46,358 nucleotides of DNA from contig URFQ01000010.1 in the NCBI GenBank assembly GCA_900547195.1, positions 1 through 46,358 of the forward strand, written 5' to 3'. Origin of the DNA: an uncultured Butyricicoccus sp. Lineage in GTDB: Bacteria; Bacillota; Clostridia; Oscillospirales; Butyricicoccaceae. The stretch's first letter is position 1, and every line of letters begins with the position of its first letter. Below, piece by piece: positions 39,212 through 46,358 of the stretch. The notes under the pieces were generated by a model. The model searched no databases, was not told the DNA's origin, and saw only the letters and a program-made list of their open reading frames with translations. Both the position numbers and the translations under genes were made by a program.

Positions 39212-39841
39212 AGTTCTTTTGAGGATGATACAAACTCGCGAAACTTTTTGCAGCATATGCCGAAGAGGAAACATTGCACGTCTCAAAACCGCTTGCTGCT
39301 TTTCTCGGGGATGAGAAATAACCGAAAATCCGACTGCTTTATATTGCACGGCTCCCCATTTGTTACACAATATTCGGATAACAAACGGGGAGTTCCATGC
39401 CAAGGGGGAGCCGCAGAAGAAATGGTAGGATTCCGGTTACAATGGCGCTTTGGCAGCGCTGCCGCGCGCCGGTTGCTGAAGCCGCCCTTGATTGCTTCTT
39501 CGTTTCGCTGTACAATTTTTTCGGACATGGTTTGCCGTCTCTTTTCCGAATGCCTGTGTGGTAACTTTCATTCGGAGCTGAGATCTGCAAACCGTGTCTT
39601 TTTTTATCCACGTTTCCATTTGCACAATTTATTGGACCGTATCGATTGCACCGCCGTTGTGTCAAGCCGTATTTAGATTCTTAACAATGCGGAATGAGAA
39701 CAACGGCCTACGGGAATCCTTTTGTTTCTATCCCGCCCGGTCTTTTTTCCTGCGGCATGATCCCTACGCATCCGTATCCGACGCTGGAAATGACGGGTCT
39801 GTGGTGTTATGATAATAGAGACACTTTAGGAGGGATGTGGC
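39212..39841. other. 630-bp region without a convincing gene, with a long inverted repeat
   Basis: Frames are open on both strands across 39248-39676 but none has a good start site or recognisable product. A 14-base imperfect inverted repeat lies at 39352-39392. The segment could be a degenerate gene or an intergenic repeat. The last 60 bases include a weak TATGAT before the sensor kinase. Confidence 0.45.
39352..39392. repeat. Long inverted repeat in the intergenic region
   Basis: CTCCCCATTTGTTA (39352-39365) is complementary to TAACAAACGGGGAG (39379-39392) except at one A-C pair, with a 13-base loop. No T tract follows. Confidence 0.6.
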
Positions 39842-41314
39842 ATGCTCAAGCAGATCGCGCGCCGCTGGGGCCGGTTATCGATTCAACATAAAATCAGTCT
39901 GCTGTGCGCGGTATTTATCCTGCCCATGCTGATTGTAATCAGCGCGCTGTTTTCTGAATTTTATTTTTACCACGAACAAACCCACCAAATTCTGTCCGAA
40001 TACAGCAGCTGCATCGACTATTCAGCGGCCATTCGGAGGGAAACCGAGCAAATGGAACGCATGGCCTATTTGTCTGCCAGCGATGCGGTGCTTTCACGTT
40101 GTACGGAGATGCAGCAAAAAAGCGACCAATGCCTGCTTGCGCTCACAGCCGATGCGTCCCGCAGCAGCGAGGATGCCGCGCGCATCAAACAAGTGATCCG
40201 GCGTGCTATGAAATCCTATCGCGCGCGGCAGGCAAACTTTTTTCAGGCGCTGGCTCAGGGGGTTTTTGATGCGCGGACGTTTTCCAGCTTACAGGCGCAG
40301 GGAGAATATCTGCGCAATTATGCGGACGAATTGACCGATACCCTCCTGCGCGAAGGGCAGGCCACCTATCTGGGGCTTGGCCAGCAGCTCGCGCAGCGCA
40401 ACATGATGCTCATCCTGATGACCGTACTGTGTGCGCTTGGTATGACCGTTGGCATGACCCTGCTGGTCTATAACATCGTTTCTCCCGTGCGGCGGCTGAG
40501 CGATGCGGCGCAGCAGGTAGCGCGCGGCGAATATGACCAGCCCGACCTCCAGTACCGCCAGACCGATGAGATCGGCCAGATGGCGGCGTCATTCAATGAA
40601 ATGAAGCATCAGATCACCAAGACGATCCATGCGTTGGAGTCAGAGGCACAGATGGAAAAAGACCTGCGCCGTCATGAGGCGGAAGAAGCGCGTCTGAGCC
40701 AGCTGGTCGAACACAGCCGGTTTGCCCAGCTGCAAAGCCAGATCAATCCGCATTTTCTGTTCAATACCCTGCAAAACATCGCGAACATGGCTGAACTGGA
40801 GCAGGCCACAGTCAGCGAGGACATGATCCTGCGCCTGTCCAAATTTTTTCGGTACACGCTTGAAAACGATGAGGCGATTGTCACGCTGGCACGCGAGCTC
40901 GATCTGCTGCGCGACTATATTTCATTGCAGGAACTGCGTTTTGGCGAGCGGATGGGGTTTGAAATGGACTGCGAACCCGCTTGCGACGGCTTCCAGGTGC
41001 CGAAATTCATTTTGCAGCCTCTGGTGGAAAATGCAATCGTGCATGGAATGCGCCAGCGCAGCACGGGCGGGCGTATCCGTGTGACCAGCCGATGCACGGC
41101 AACGGGTTGCTCGGTAACGATTACCGATAACGGCTGCGGGTTTGACGCCCATTCTGTACGAAACCATGCCCGGGCCGGGCGCACATCCATCGGCCTCGAT
41201 AATATCGCTGCACGCATTCATATGATGGGGGGTATGCTGCGGGTTTTCAGTTGTCCCGGACTGGGTACAACCGCCCGCATCCGTATCCCGAAGGGGGAAA
41301 CGAACCATGGTTAA
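39842..41314 (+). CDS. YesM/LytS-type sensor histidine kinase
   Basis: This 490-residue membrane kinase has a first helix at about residues 18-40, an extracellular helical sensor region to about 185 and a second helix at 188-211. A HAMP domain (212-264) and coiled coil follow, then the His_kinase signature LQSQINPHFLFNTLQNIANM with phospho-His304. The C-terminal ATPase has LVENAIVHGM (N box), DNGCGFD (G1) and SIGLDNIAARI (G2). Such kinases pair with AraC-type response regulators to control sugar uptake. AGGAGGGATG precedes ATG. It overlaps the downstream regulator by eight bases. Confidence 0.94.
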   Translation: MLKQIARRWGRLSIQHKISLLCAVFILPMLIVISALFSEFYFYHEQTHQILSEYSSCIDYSAAIRRETEQMERMAYLSASDAVLSRCTEMQQKSDQCLLALTADASRSSEDAARIKQVIRRAMKSYRARQANFFQALAQGVFDARTFSSLQAQGEYLRNYADELTDTLLREGQATYLGLGQQLAQRNMMLILMTVLCALGMTVGMTLLVYNIVSPVRRLSDAAQQVARGEYDQPDLQYRQTDEIGQMAASFNEMKHQITKTIHALESEAQMEKDLRRHEAEEARLSQLVEHSRFAQLQSQINPHFLFNTLQNIANMAELEQATVSEDMILRLSKFFRYTLENDEAIVTLARELDLLRDYISLQELRFGERMGFEMDCEPACDGFQVPKFILQPLVENAIVHGMRQRSTGGRIRVTSRCTATGCSVTITDNGCGFDAHSVRNHARAGRTSIGLDNIAARIHMMGGMLRVFSCPGLGTTARIRIPKGETNHG

Positions 41315-42032
41315 AATTCTGGTCGCTGAAGACGAACCGCTCAGCCGGAAATCGCTCACCGGACATCTGCGCCGCAGGCTTGGGCCGGATGCACTGATCG
41401 AAGGCGCCGCCAACGGCCGGGAGGCTGTGGACCGCGCGGCGCAGCTTGCGCCTCAGCTCATCTTTATGGATATCGAAATGCCGGTGCTGAGCGGGCTGGA
41501 AGCGGCGGCAATCATCCGGCGCAGCAATCCACAGGTGCGCATTGTGTTCCTGACCGCCTTCGACCGTTTCGATTATGCAGTGGGCGCGCTGCGTGCAGGA
41601 GGAAGCGACTACCTGCTCAAGCCCTTTGACAAAACGCAGATCGACGCCTGCCTGCGCGCCTCCTTCCCCCTGCCTGAAAAGGACGCGCCGCAGCAGGAAA
41701 GCGAACAAACCCCGTTCCAAACCCGGTTTTCAATTTGGATCCAGCATCATTATGCCGAAGATGTGTCGCTCGAACAGGCCGCCGAAAGCATGGGGATGAG
41801 CGCATTTTACTTTTCCCGGCTGTTCCGCACCTCGTATAACCAGACGTTTGTCGAATACCTCACCGCTTACCGGATCGACCGTGCGGCCGAACTGCTGCGC
41901 GCGACCGATATCCCGGTGCGCGAGGTCGCCCCGCGGGTTGGATATATGGATTCCAACTATTTTTCCAAGGTGTTTAAACGCCGCACCGGCGTCACGCCTA
42001 CCGAGTATCGTCAGGAAAATAAAGGGGAATAA
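41307..42032 (+). CDS. YesN-type response regulator with AraC HTH output domain
   Basis: This 241-residue protein has an N-terminal receiver domain with the acidic pocket AEDEP (residues 7-11), phospho-acceptor Asp55 (FMDIEMPVLSG), Thr83 and Lys105 (LLKPFD). The C-terminal AraC domain (about 140-238) has DVSLEQAAESMGMSAFYFSR and REVAPRVGYMDSNYFSKVFK. Its start overlaps the kinase stop region, so both are made together. It probably activates the TRAP genes downstream, where repeated TGTACAA boxes are found. Confidence 0.94.
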   Translation: MVKILVAEDEPLSRKSLTGHLRRRLGPDALIEGAANGREAVDRAAQLAPQLIFMDIEMPVLSGLEAAAIIRRSNPQVRIVFLTAFDRFDYAVGALRAGGSDYLLKPFDKTQIDACLRASFPLPEKDAPQQESEQTPFQTRFSIWIQHHYAEDVSLEQAAESMGMSAFYFSRLFRTSYNQTFVEYLTAYRIDRAAELLRATDIPVREVAPRVGYMDSNYFSKVFKRRTGVTPTEYRQENKGE

Positions 42033-42033
42033 T

Positions 42034-42095
42034 TGTACAATCTGTACAAAATTTTAACGAAATATTTTTGTTTTGTGAATTTATTCCCTGTACAA
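42034..42095 (+). promoter_or_regulatory. TGTACAA boxes upstream of the first TRAP binding-protein gene
   Basis: TGTACAA occurs at 42034-42040, 42043-42049 and 42089-42095. The first two are nine bases apart start to start, about one helical turn. They lie roughly 40-100 bases upstream of TATAAT (42135-42140), a position suited to an activator. Confidence 0.5.
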
Positions 42096-42110
42096 GCGCA
42101 AGTATTTACG

Positions 42111-42140
42111 GTTTCTGCCGGAAACTGCTGCCGATATAAT
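42111..42140 (+). promoter_or_regulatory. Activator-dependent promoter of the TRAP operon
   Basis: TATAAT (42135-42140) has only the weak TTTCTG at the -35 position (17-base spacer). A GTTTC/GAAAC inverted repeat (42111-42125) covers that region. Confidence 0.5.
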
Positions 42141-42157
42141 AAAGACAGGAGGACAAT

Positions 42158-43174
42158 ATGGCTTCCATCCGAAGATCAGCAATGGCCGTGCTGCTGGCCA
42201 TTCTTCTATCTGGCTGCGCAGGCGGCAAAGCCGCGCAGAGTGCCCGCGAGACGCGGTATTTCCGTCTGGCGAGCAGCCAAAGCGAAAATTATGTCACCAA
42301 TCAGGCATGCCTGCGGTTCTGCGATGCGGTTCGCAAGCGGTCGGGCGGCTCCATAATAATCGAACCATACTTTGACAGCACGCTTGGCCAGGATACGCAG
42401 GCGCTGGAACAGTGCTGCTTTGGCGGCGTGGATTTCGCCCGCGTTTCCGCAACCAGCGCGGCGCAGTATGCACCGCAGCTCACCGCATTGCAAATGCCTT
42501 ATGAATATACATCGGACAAGCATCTGTTCCGCGTGCTGGATGGCAAAATCGGTCGCAGCGCGCTCGATTCGCTTGAAGCATCCGGCCTGACTGGGATTAC
42601 CTATTTTTATGCCGGTTACCGGTGCTTCTTCAGTGCGGAAGAAGTGCTGGGTTCGGTTGAAAGCATGCGCGGCCTGCGGCTGCGGGTGGATGAATCTCCC
42701 GTGATGACCGGGCTGGTCGGCCTGTGGGGGGCACAGGCGGTGCCGCTTGCAGAAGAGGATTTGGCCGCCGCGCTGCGCAGCGGCCAAGTGGACGCGGCGG
42801 AGGGCAATCTGCCAACCTACGTGGACAGCGGCTACTATCGGCTTGCGCCTTACTGGGTGTATGACCGGCATGCCTATAACGCGGATGTGCTCGTGGCCTC
42901 CTCCCAAACCATGGGGCTTTTGAGCGCAGAAGAACGTAAACTGATCGCTGACTGCGCAGCCGAAGCAGCCGCCTGGCAGCGGGAGCACTGGATGAACGCC
43001 GAGGTCCGCGCGATGATGCACGCATCGCGCAGCGGCTGCTATATGATGCTGATGGATGACGCGGAGGCGGCGCGCTTCCGCGCTGCCGCCCAGCCGCTTT
43101 ACGACAGCCTGACTGCGCAACAGCAGCAGGTTGTTGAGGCGGCCGGCCGGCTGGCCGACCCGCTGGGGGCATAA
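42158..43174 (+). CDS. TRAP-type (DctP-family) solute-binding lipoprotein, possible sensor component
   Basis: This 338-residue extracellular binding protein has a short lipoprotein signal (LLAILLSGCAGG, Cys about residue 20). The mature part has IEPYFDSTLGQDTQALEQCC, ALQMPYEYTSDKHLFRVLDG and VESMRGLRLRVDESPVMTGL. These match the DctP fold, including the substrate-contacting Arg region. A second, different DctP-type gene follows, so this one may not be the transport subunit. Adjacency to a kinase and regulator suggests a three-component sensor like the DctB-DctS-DctR arrangement known in Bacillus subtilis. AGGAGGA precedes ATG. Confidence 0.88.
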   Translation: MASIRRSAMAVLLAILLSGCAGGKAAQSARETRYFRLASSQSENYVTNQACLRFCDAVRKRSGGSIIIEPYFDSTLGQDTQALEQCCFGGVDFARVSATSAAQYAPQLTALQMPYEYTSDKHLFRVLDGKIGRSALDSLEASGLTGITYFYAGYRCFFSAEEVLGSVESMRGLRLRVDESPVMTGLVGLWGAQAVPLAEEDLAAALRSGQVDAAEGNLPTYVDSGYYRLAPYWVYDRHAYNADVLVASSQTMGLLSAEERKLIADCAAEAAAWQREHWMNAEVRAMMHASRSGCYMMLMDDAEAARFRAAAQPLYDSLTAQQQQVVEAAGRLADPLGA

Positions 43175-43264
43175 GCGCAGGATGGCCTCCACGGCATTGG
43201 AATCGAATGTGTCCGGGGGACGCTTTTCGATAGAGAAATTGTATCAAGAGGAGGCTATCTTACA

Positions 43265-44407
43265 ATGAAAGTCAAACGATGGATCGCGGGGGTACTCTGC
43301 GGTGTCCTGAGCACGCTCAGCCTGGCCGGCTGCGGCGGCGCGGACACTGGCATGATGGATGCGGCGAATGCAAATGCCGTTGCGGGCGGCGACAGCAGCC
43401 TGCCGGTGATTACCTGGAAGATGGGCTCAACCTGGGGCAGCGGCAATATCCACTACACCTGTGACGAGCGTTTCTCCGAACTGGTCAGCCAGCTCACCGG
43501 CGGCCGCTTTACGATCACAAACTATCCGGAAGGCGCGCTGTGCGCGGCCAACCAGCTGTTTGATTATGTGCAAAAGGGCACCATTCAGTGCGGCGGCGAC
43601 TGGGGCGGCTACTGGAGCGGCAAGGATACCGCATTTGAACTGCTTTCGACCACCATGGACAACTTTTCCGGCCTGGATTACTATGTCTGGATCAACCAGG
43701 GCGGCGGCCTGCAATGCTATCAGGATCTGTATGGCCAGTACAACATGACCTATTTCCCGATTATGGTGAACCATGCCGAGTCCGGCATCCGTTCGACCAA
43801 GCCGATCACCTCGATCGCGGATATGAAAAAAATGAAGATCCGCCTGGGCGGCGTCATGGCCGGCCGCGCCGCGCAGAAGCTCGGCATCAATATCACCACG
43901 GTTGCAGCAAGCGAGCTGTATGAGTCGCTGCAGCGCGGCGTCATCGACGGCGGCGAATTCTCCACCCCCTGCTCGGATGATTCGCTCAAGCTCCAGGAAG
44001 TCGCGCCATACTGGTGCTCGCCTGCATGGTATCAGTCGGCTGGCGTCAACGGCATTATGATCAACAAGGATGCATGGGACGCGCTGCCGGAGGAATATCA
44101 GCTGGCCATCCAGACCGCGGCGGAAACCTGTACCGGCGAGCAGCTTGCGCGCTATCTGTGGATGGACTTCGAATCCACCGAAAAGATGCTGAAGGAAGAC
44201 GGATGCATTGTAACCGAACTCAACAGCGAGGACTGGCAGACCATCCGCGATACCTGCCGTGAGGTGTATGAGGAAGAAGCAGCCGCCAACCCGAATTTCG
44301 ACATGGTCTACTCCTCCATGAAAGCCTATCGCGAAAAGGCGGACACCTATCGCGATATGCTCAAGGATTACAGCTTTGGCTTTAACTACGATGATTATGA
44401 AAACTGA
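43265..44407 (+). CDS. dctP: TRAP transporter substrate-binding lipoprotein DctP
   Basis: This 380-residue lipoprotein has its lipobox in SLAGCGGADTG (Cys about residue 23) and a DctP-type fold. It has VITWKMGSTWGSGNIHYTCD, SIADMKKMKIRLGGVMAGRA and YESLQRGVIDGGEFSTPCSD. The Trp- and Gly-rich pocket (QCGGDWGGYWSG) resembles TRAP proteins for keto or hydroxy acids of larger size. It is directly followed by DctQ and DctM, so it is the transport subunit. AAGAGGAGGC lies upstream. The ligand is unknown. Confidence 0.92.
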   Translation: MKVKRWIAGVLCGVLSTLSLAGCGGADTGMMDAANANAVAGGDSSLPVITWKMGSTWGSGNIHYTCDERFSELVSQLTGGRFTITNYPEGALCAANQLFDYVQKGTIQCGGDWGGYWSGKDTAFELLSTTMDNFSGLDYYVWINQGGGLQCYQDLYGQYNMTYFPIMVNHAESGIRSTKPITSIADMKKMKIRLGGVMAGRAAQKLGINITTVAASELYESLQRGVIDGGEFSTPCSDDSLKLQEVAPYWCSPAWYQSAGVNGIMINKDAWDALPEEYQLAIQTAAETCTGEQLARYLWMDFESTEKMLKEDGCIVTELNSEDWQTIRDTCREVYEEEAAANPNFDMVYSSMKAYREKADTYRDMLKDYSFGFNYDDYEN

Positions 44408-44427
44408 CCGACGGAGGAGTTGATACC

Positions 44428-44964
44428 ATGAAAGCGCTCAAACGTATTTGCAGCGTGATCGACCTCATTGTTGACTGGATCGGCCGGATTGCCTCCTTTG
44501 CTGTTTTGGGGATCCTCGCGGTCATTGTCACAGAGGTTGTGCTGCGCCGTATTTTCCGCAGCCCGCAGATTTGGACGATGGATGTCATCTGCATGACCTT
44601 TGGCTGCTATATCATCCTGATTTGCGCCTATGGCTTCCAGAAAAAAGCTTTTGTTGCCGTGGATGTGCTGTATGCGCGCCTGAATCCGCTGGCGCAGAAT
44701 ATCCTGCACCTGATCACCTATGTGGTGTTTATGGTCCCGTTTATTTTCGTTTTGGTGCCCGAAAGCCTCTCCTTTTTCCTCCAGTCGTGGATGAGCGGCG
44801 AGAAAGGGTATTCAGTCTGGGCGCCTCCGGTATGGCCGGTCAAGCTGTGCCTGTTTGCCGGGCTGGCGCTGCTGGCACTGCAGGGCATTTCCGAGATGCT
44901 GAAATGCGTCTCCGGCATTATGGACGCAGTGCATGCAAAACCGGAAGGGGGTGCCCGAGCATGA
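44428..44964 (+). CDS. dctQ: TRAP transporter small permease DctQ
   Basis: This 178-residue protein has four membrane helices and the DctQ signature ILAVIVTEVVLRRIFRSPQI with WTMDVICMTFGCYIILICA. It is the small membrane subunit of the second TRAP system. GGAGGAG precedes ATG, and its stop overlaps the dctM start as ATGA. Confidence 0.93.
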   Translation: MKALKRICSVIDLIVDWIGRIASFAVLGILAVIVTEVVLRRIFRSPQIWTMDVICMTFGCYIILICAYGFQKKAFVAVDVLYARLNPLAQNILHLITYVVFMVPFIFVLVPESLSFFLQSWMSGEKGYSVWAPPVWPVKLCLFAGLALLALQGISEMLKCVSGIMDAVHAKPEGGARA

Positions 44965-46334
44965 TGCAGGTACTGACCGACTGGGTGGCTTCCACCGGCA
45001 TCGGCGCCGACCAGATGGCCGCCATCATGCTGGGCGGGCTGTTCCTTCTGATGGTGATCGGGCTGGTAAGCGGCCAGGAACTGGCCTTTGTGCTTGGCGG
45101 GGCTGGCGTAATGATCGGCTGGCTGGCCTGGGGCGGACCCGGCATCACCATCGCGCTAACCAAGGTTTACGACCAGATGCAAAGCTATTCCATGGTGGCC
45201 ATTCCGATGTTCGTGCTGATGGCGAACTTTCTGACCCATTCCAAAGTGGCGGACGGCCTGTTTCTATCCATCCGTTACCTGCTCGGCCCGCTGAAAGGCG
45301 GCCTTGGCCTTGCCGTCATCGTCGTATCCACGGTATTCGCAGCCACGACGGGTATCGTCGGCGCATCGGTTGTCACCATGGGCATGCTGTCCATCCCGGT
45401 GCTGCTGAAGTGCGGCTACAAGCCGTCGCTCGCGTGCGGCATGGTATGCGCGGGCGGTTCGCTCGGCATCCTGATCCCGCCGTCGATCATGCTGGTTTCC
45501 ATGGGGTCGTATGCTGAGGTTTCGGTCGGCAAGATTTTCTTTGCCGCCATTGTTCCCGGCCTGTTGCTCTCCCTGTGCTACATGATCTATGTATTTGTGA
45601 TCTGCCATATCCATCCGGAGTACGGCCCGGCGATGAGCGCTGAAGAACTCGCTGAAATGCCGTTCCGCGAGCGTGTGACCGGTTCGCTCATCAATCTTGT
45701 GCCGCCAGTCATCCTGATTGTCGGCGTGCTTGGCTCGATCTTTACCGGCTGGGCGACCCCGACCGAGGCCGCGGGCGTCGGTGCACTGTTCTCGCTGATC
45801 CTCGCGATTTTCTATAAGCAGTTCAGCCTGCAAATGCTGTATGATTCTCTGATCGACACAGCCAAAACCACAGCGATGGTCTTTATCATCCTGTTCGGCG
45901 CAGCTGCATTCACCGGCATCTTCATGTCGCTGGACGGCAATAAGTTGATCGCAGAGCTGGTGATGGGGCTGGGAATCGGCAAGTGGGGCGCGTTTGCCAT
46001 CATGATGGTCATTGTGTTCATCCTCGGTATGTTCATCGACTGGTTGGGCATTGTAATGATCGTATTCCCAATTTTCCTGCCCATCATGGATATGTTCGGC
46101 TTCGACCGTCTGTGGATTGTTGCCGTCACAGCCGTCATGCTGCAGACCTGCTTTATGACTCCGCCGTTCGGTTTCGCACTATTTTATATCAAGGGCATCG
46201 TGCCGCCCGAGGTCAAAATCGGGGACATCTACCGCGGCGTCATACCATTTATCCTAATCGTTGTCGCCGTGGTGATTCTGGTCACCGCCTGTCCGGCGCT
46301 GGTACACTGGCTCCCTGCTTTGGTTGCAGGATAA
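44961..46334 (+). CDS. dctM: TRAP transporter large permease DctM
   Basis: This 457-residue large permease has multiple membrane helices with IPMFVLMANFLTHSKVADGL, TTGIVGASVVTMGML, GGSLGILIPPSIMLVSMGS and, near the end, FIDWLGIVMIVFPIFLPIMD and QTCFMTPPFGFALFYIKG. These pore motifs identify DctM. The ATG at 44961 (with a second ATG in frame at 44964) follows GAAGGGGGTG and overlaps the dctQ stop. It is the last gene in the window; 24 bases follow without a visible terminator. Confidence 0.95.
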   Translation: MMQVLTDWVASTGIGADQMAAIMLGGLFLLMVIGLVSGQELAFVLGGAGVMIGWLAWGGPGITIALTKVYDQMQSYSMVAIPMFVLMANFLTHSKVADGLFLSIRYLLGPLKGGLGLAVIVVSTVFAATTGIVGASVVTMGMLSIPVLLKCGYKPSLACGMVCAGGSLGILIPPSIMLVSMGSYAEVSVGKIFFAAIVPGLLLSLCYMIYVFVICHIHPEYGPAMSAEELAEMPFRERVTGSLINLVPPVILIVGVLGSIFTGWATPTEAAGVGALFSLILAIFYKQFSLQMLYDSLIDTAKTTAMVFIILFGAAAFTGIFMSLDGNKLIAELVMGLGIGKWGAFAIMMVIVFILGMFIDWLGIVMIVFPIFLPIMDMFGFDRLWIVAVTAVMLQTCFMTPPFGFALFYIKGIVPPEVKIGDIYRGVIPFILIVVAVVILVTACPALVHWLPALVAG

Positions 46335-46358
46335 GTAGCCGTTTCCCGCTTTTCTTCT

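Noticed and set aside
1..46358. CRISPR arrays, prophage or transposon genes
   Set aside because: No spaced repeat arrays, integrases, transposases or phage structural proteins were found among the real coding regions.

Overview
The window looks like chromosome of a gut Firmicute of class Clostridia, probably Oscillospirales (an Agathobaculum/Butyricicoccus-like relative is a guess). The evidence is AGGAGG-type ribosome binding sites, sigma-A promoters, lipoprotein and S-layer-homology surface proteins, many AraC regulators and TRAP/PTS sugar uptake. Most genes are GC-rich. A few stretches are visibly AT-richer: about 2165-2480, 28200-28830 and 35650-39680. No rRNA, tRNA, CRISPR array, phage or transposase gene was seen.

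Layout. (1) 1-3450: the end of a cardiolipin synthase, an EamA exporter, two tandem and similar tiny ORFs on the minus strand, a small hypothetical protein and an archaeal-type peptidyl-tRNA hydrolase. (2) 3449-8846, minus strand: a complete branched-chain amino-acid ABC operon livJ-livH-livM-livG-livF, with a cytidylate-kinase-like gene as its last member. (3) 9226-17581: a sugar/cyclitol-type catabolic region with a URO-D-fold protein, three AraC regulators, an IolE-like TIM-barrel enzyme, a Gfo/Idh/MocA oxidoreductase and an orphan sugar-binding lipoprotein. (4) 17755-23962, plus strand: a hexuronate operon (uxaC, uxuA, an SDR-type fructuronate reductase candidate, TRAP dctP-dctQ-dctM). (5) 24325-28095, minus strand: a 1256-residue S-layer-anchored vWA adhesin-like protein. 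(6) 28828-35501, plus strand: a glucitol-family PTS operon (sorC-type regulator, gutM, srlA, srlE, srlB, a SAF-domain oxidoreductase, a HAD-cupin fusion, a dedicated HPr). (7) 35938-39211: an AT-richer pair, FAD/Rieske oxidoreductase and YyaL-like protein. (8) 39842-46334, plus strand: a YesM/YesN-type two-component system followed by two TRAP binding proteins and the TRAP membrane subunits.

How the genes work together. The hexuronate operon would import a uronate by TRAP and convert glucuronate to fructuronate to mannonate to 2-keto-3-deoxygluconate; the KDG kinase and aldolase are not in the window. The PTS operon carries its own HPr with lysine at position 46, where Ser46 is normally the HPr-kinase target, so its phosphotransfer may escape HPr(Ser-P) control. 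It has no classical sorbitol-6-phosphate dehydrogenase; a SAF-domain homoserine-dehydrogenase-like protein and a HAD-cupin fusion stand in the catabolic positions. The last cluster looks like a three-component sensor (binding protein, kinase, regulator) controlling a TRAP transporter.

The best candidates for something undescribed are the HPr-K46 polyol-type PTS pathway, the tandem micro-peptides at 1895-2160, the four-way-junction RNA candidate at 30275-30344, and the Cys4 insertion in the vWA domain of the S-layer protein. Functions were assigned by reading motifs and family resemblance only; no database search was run.
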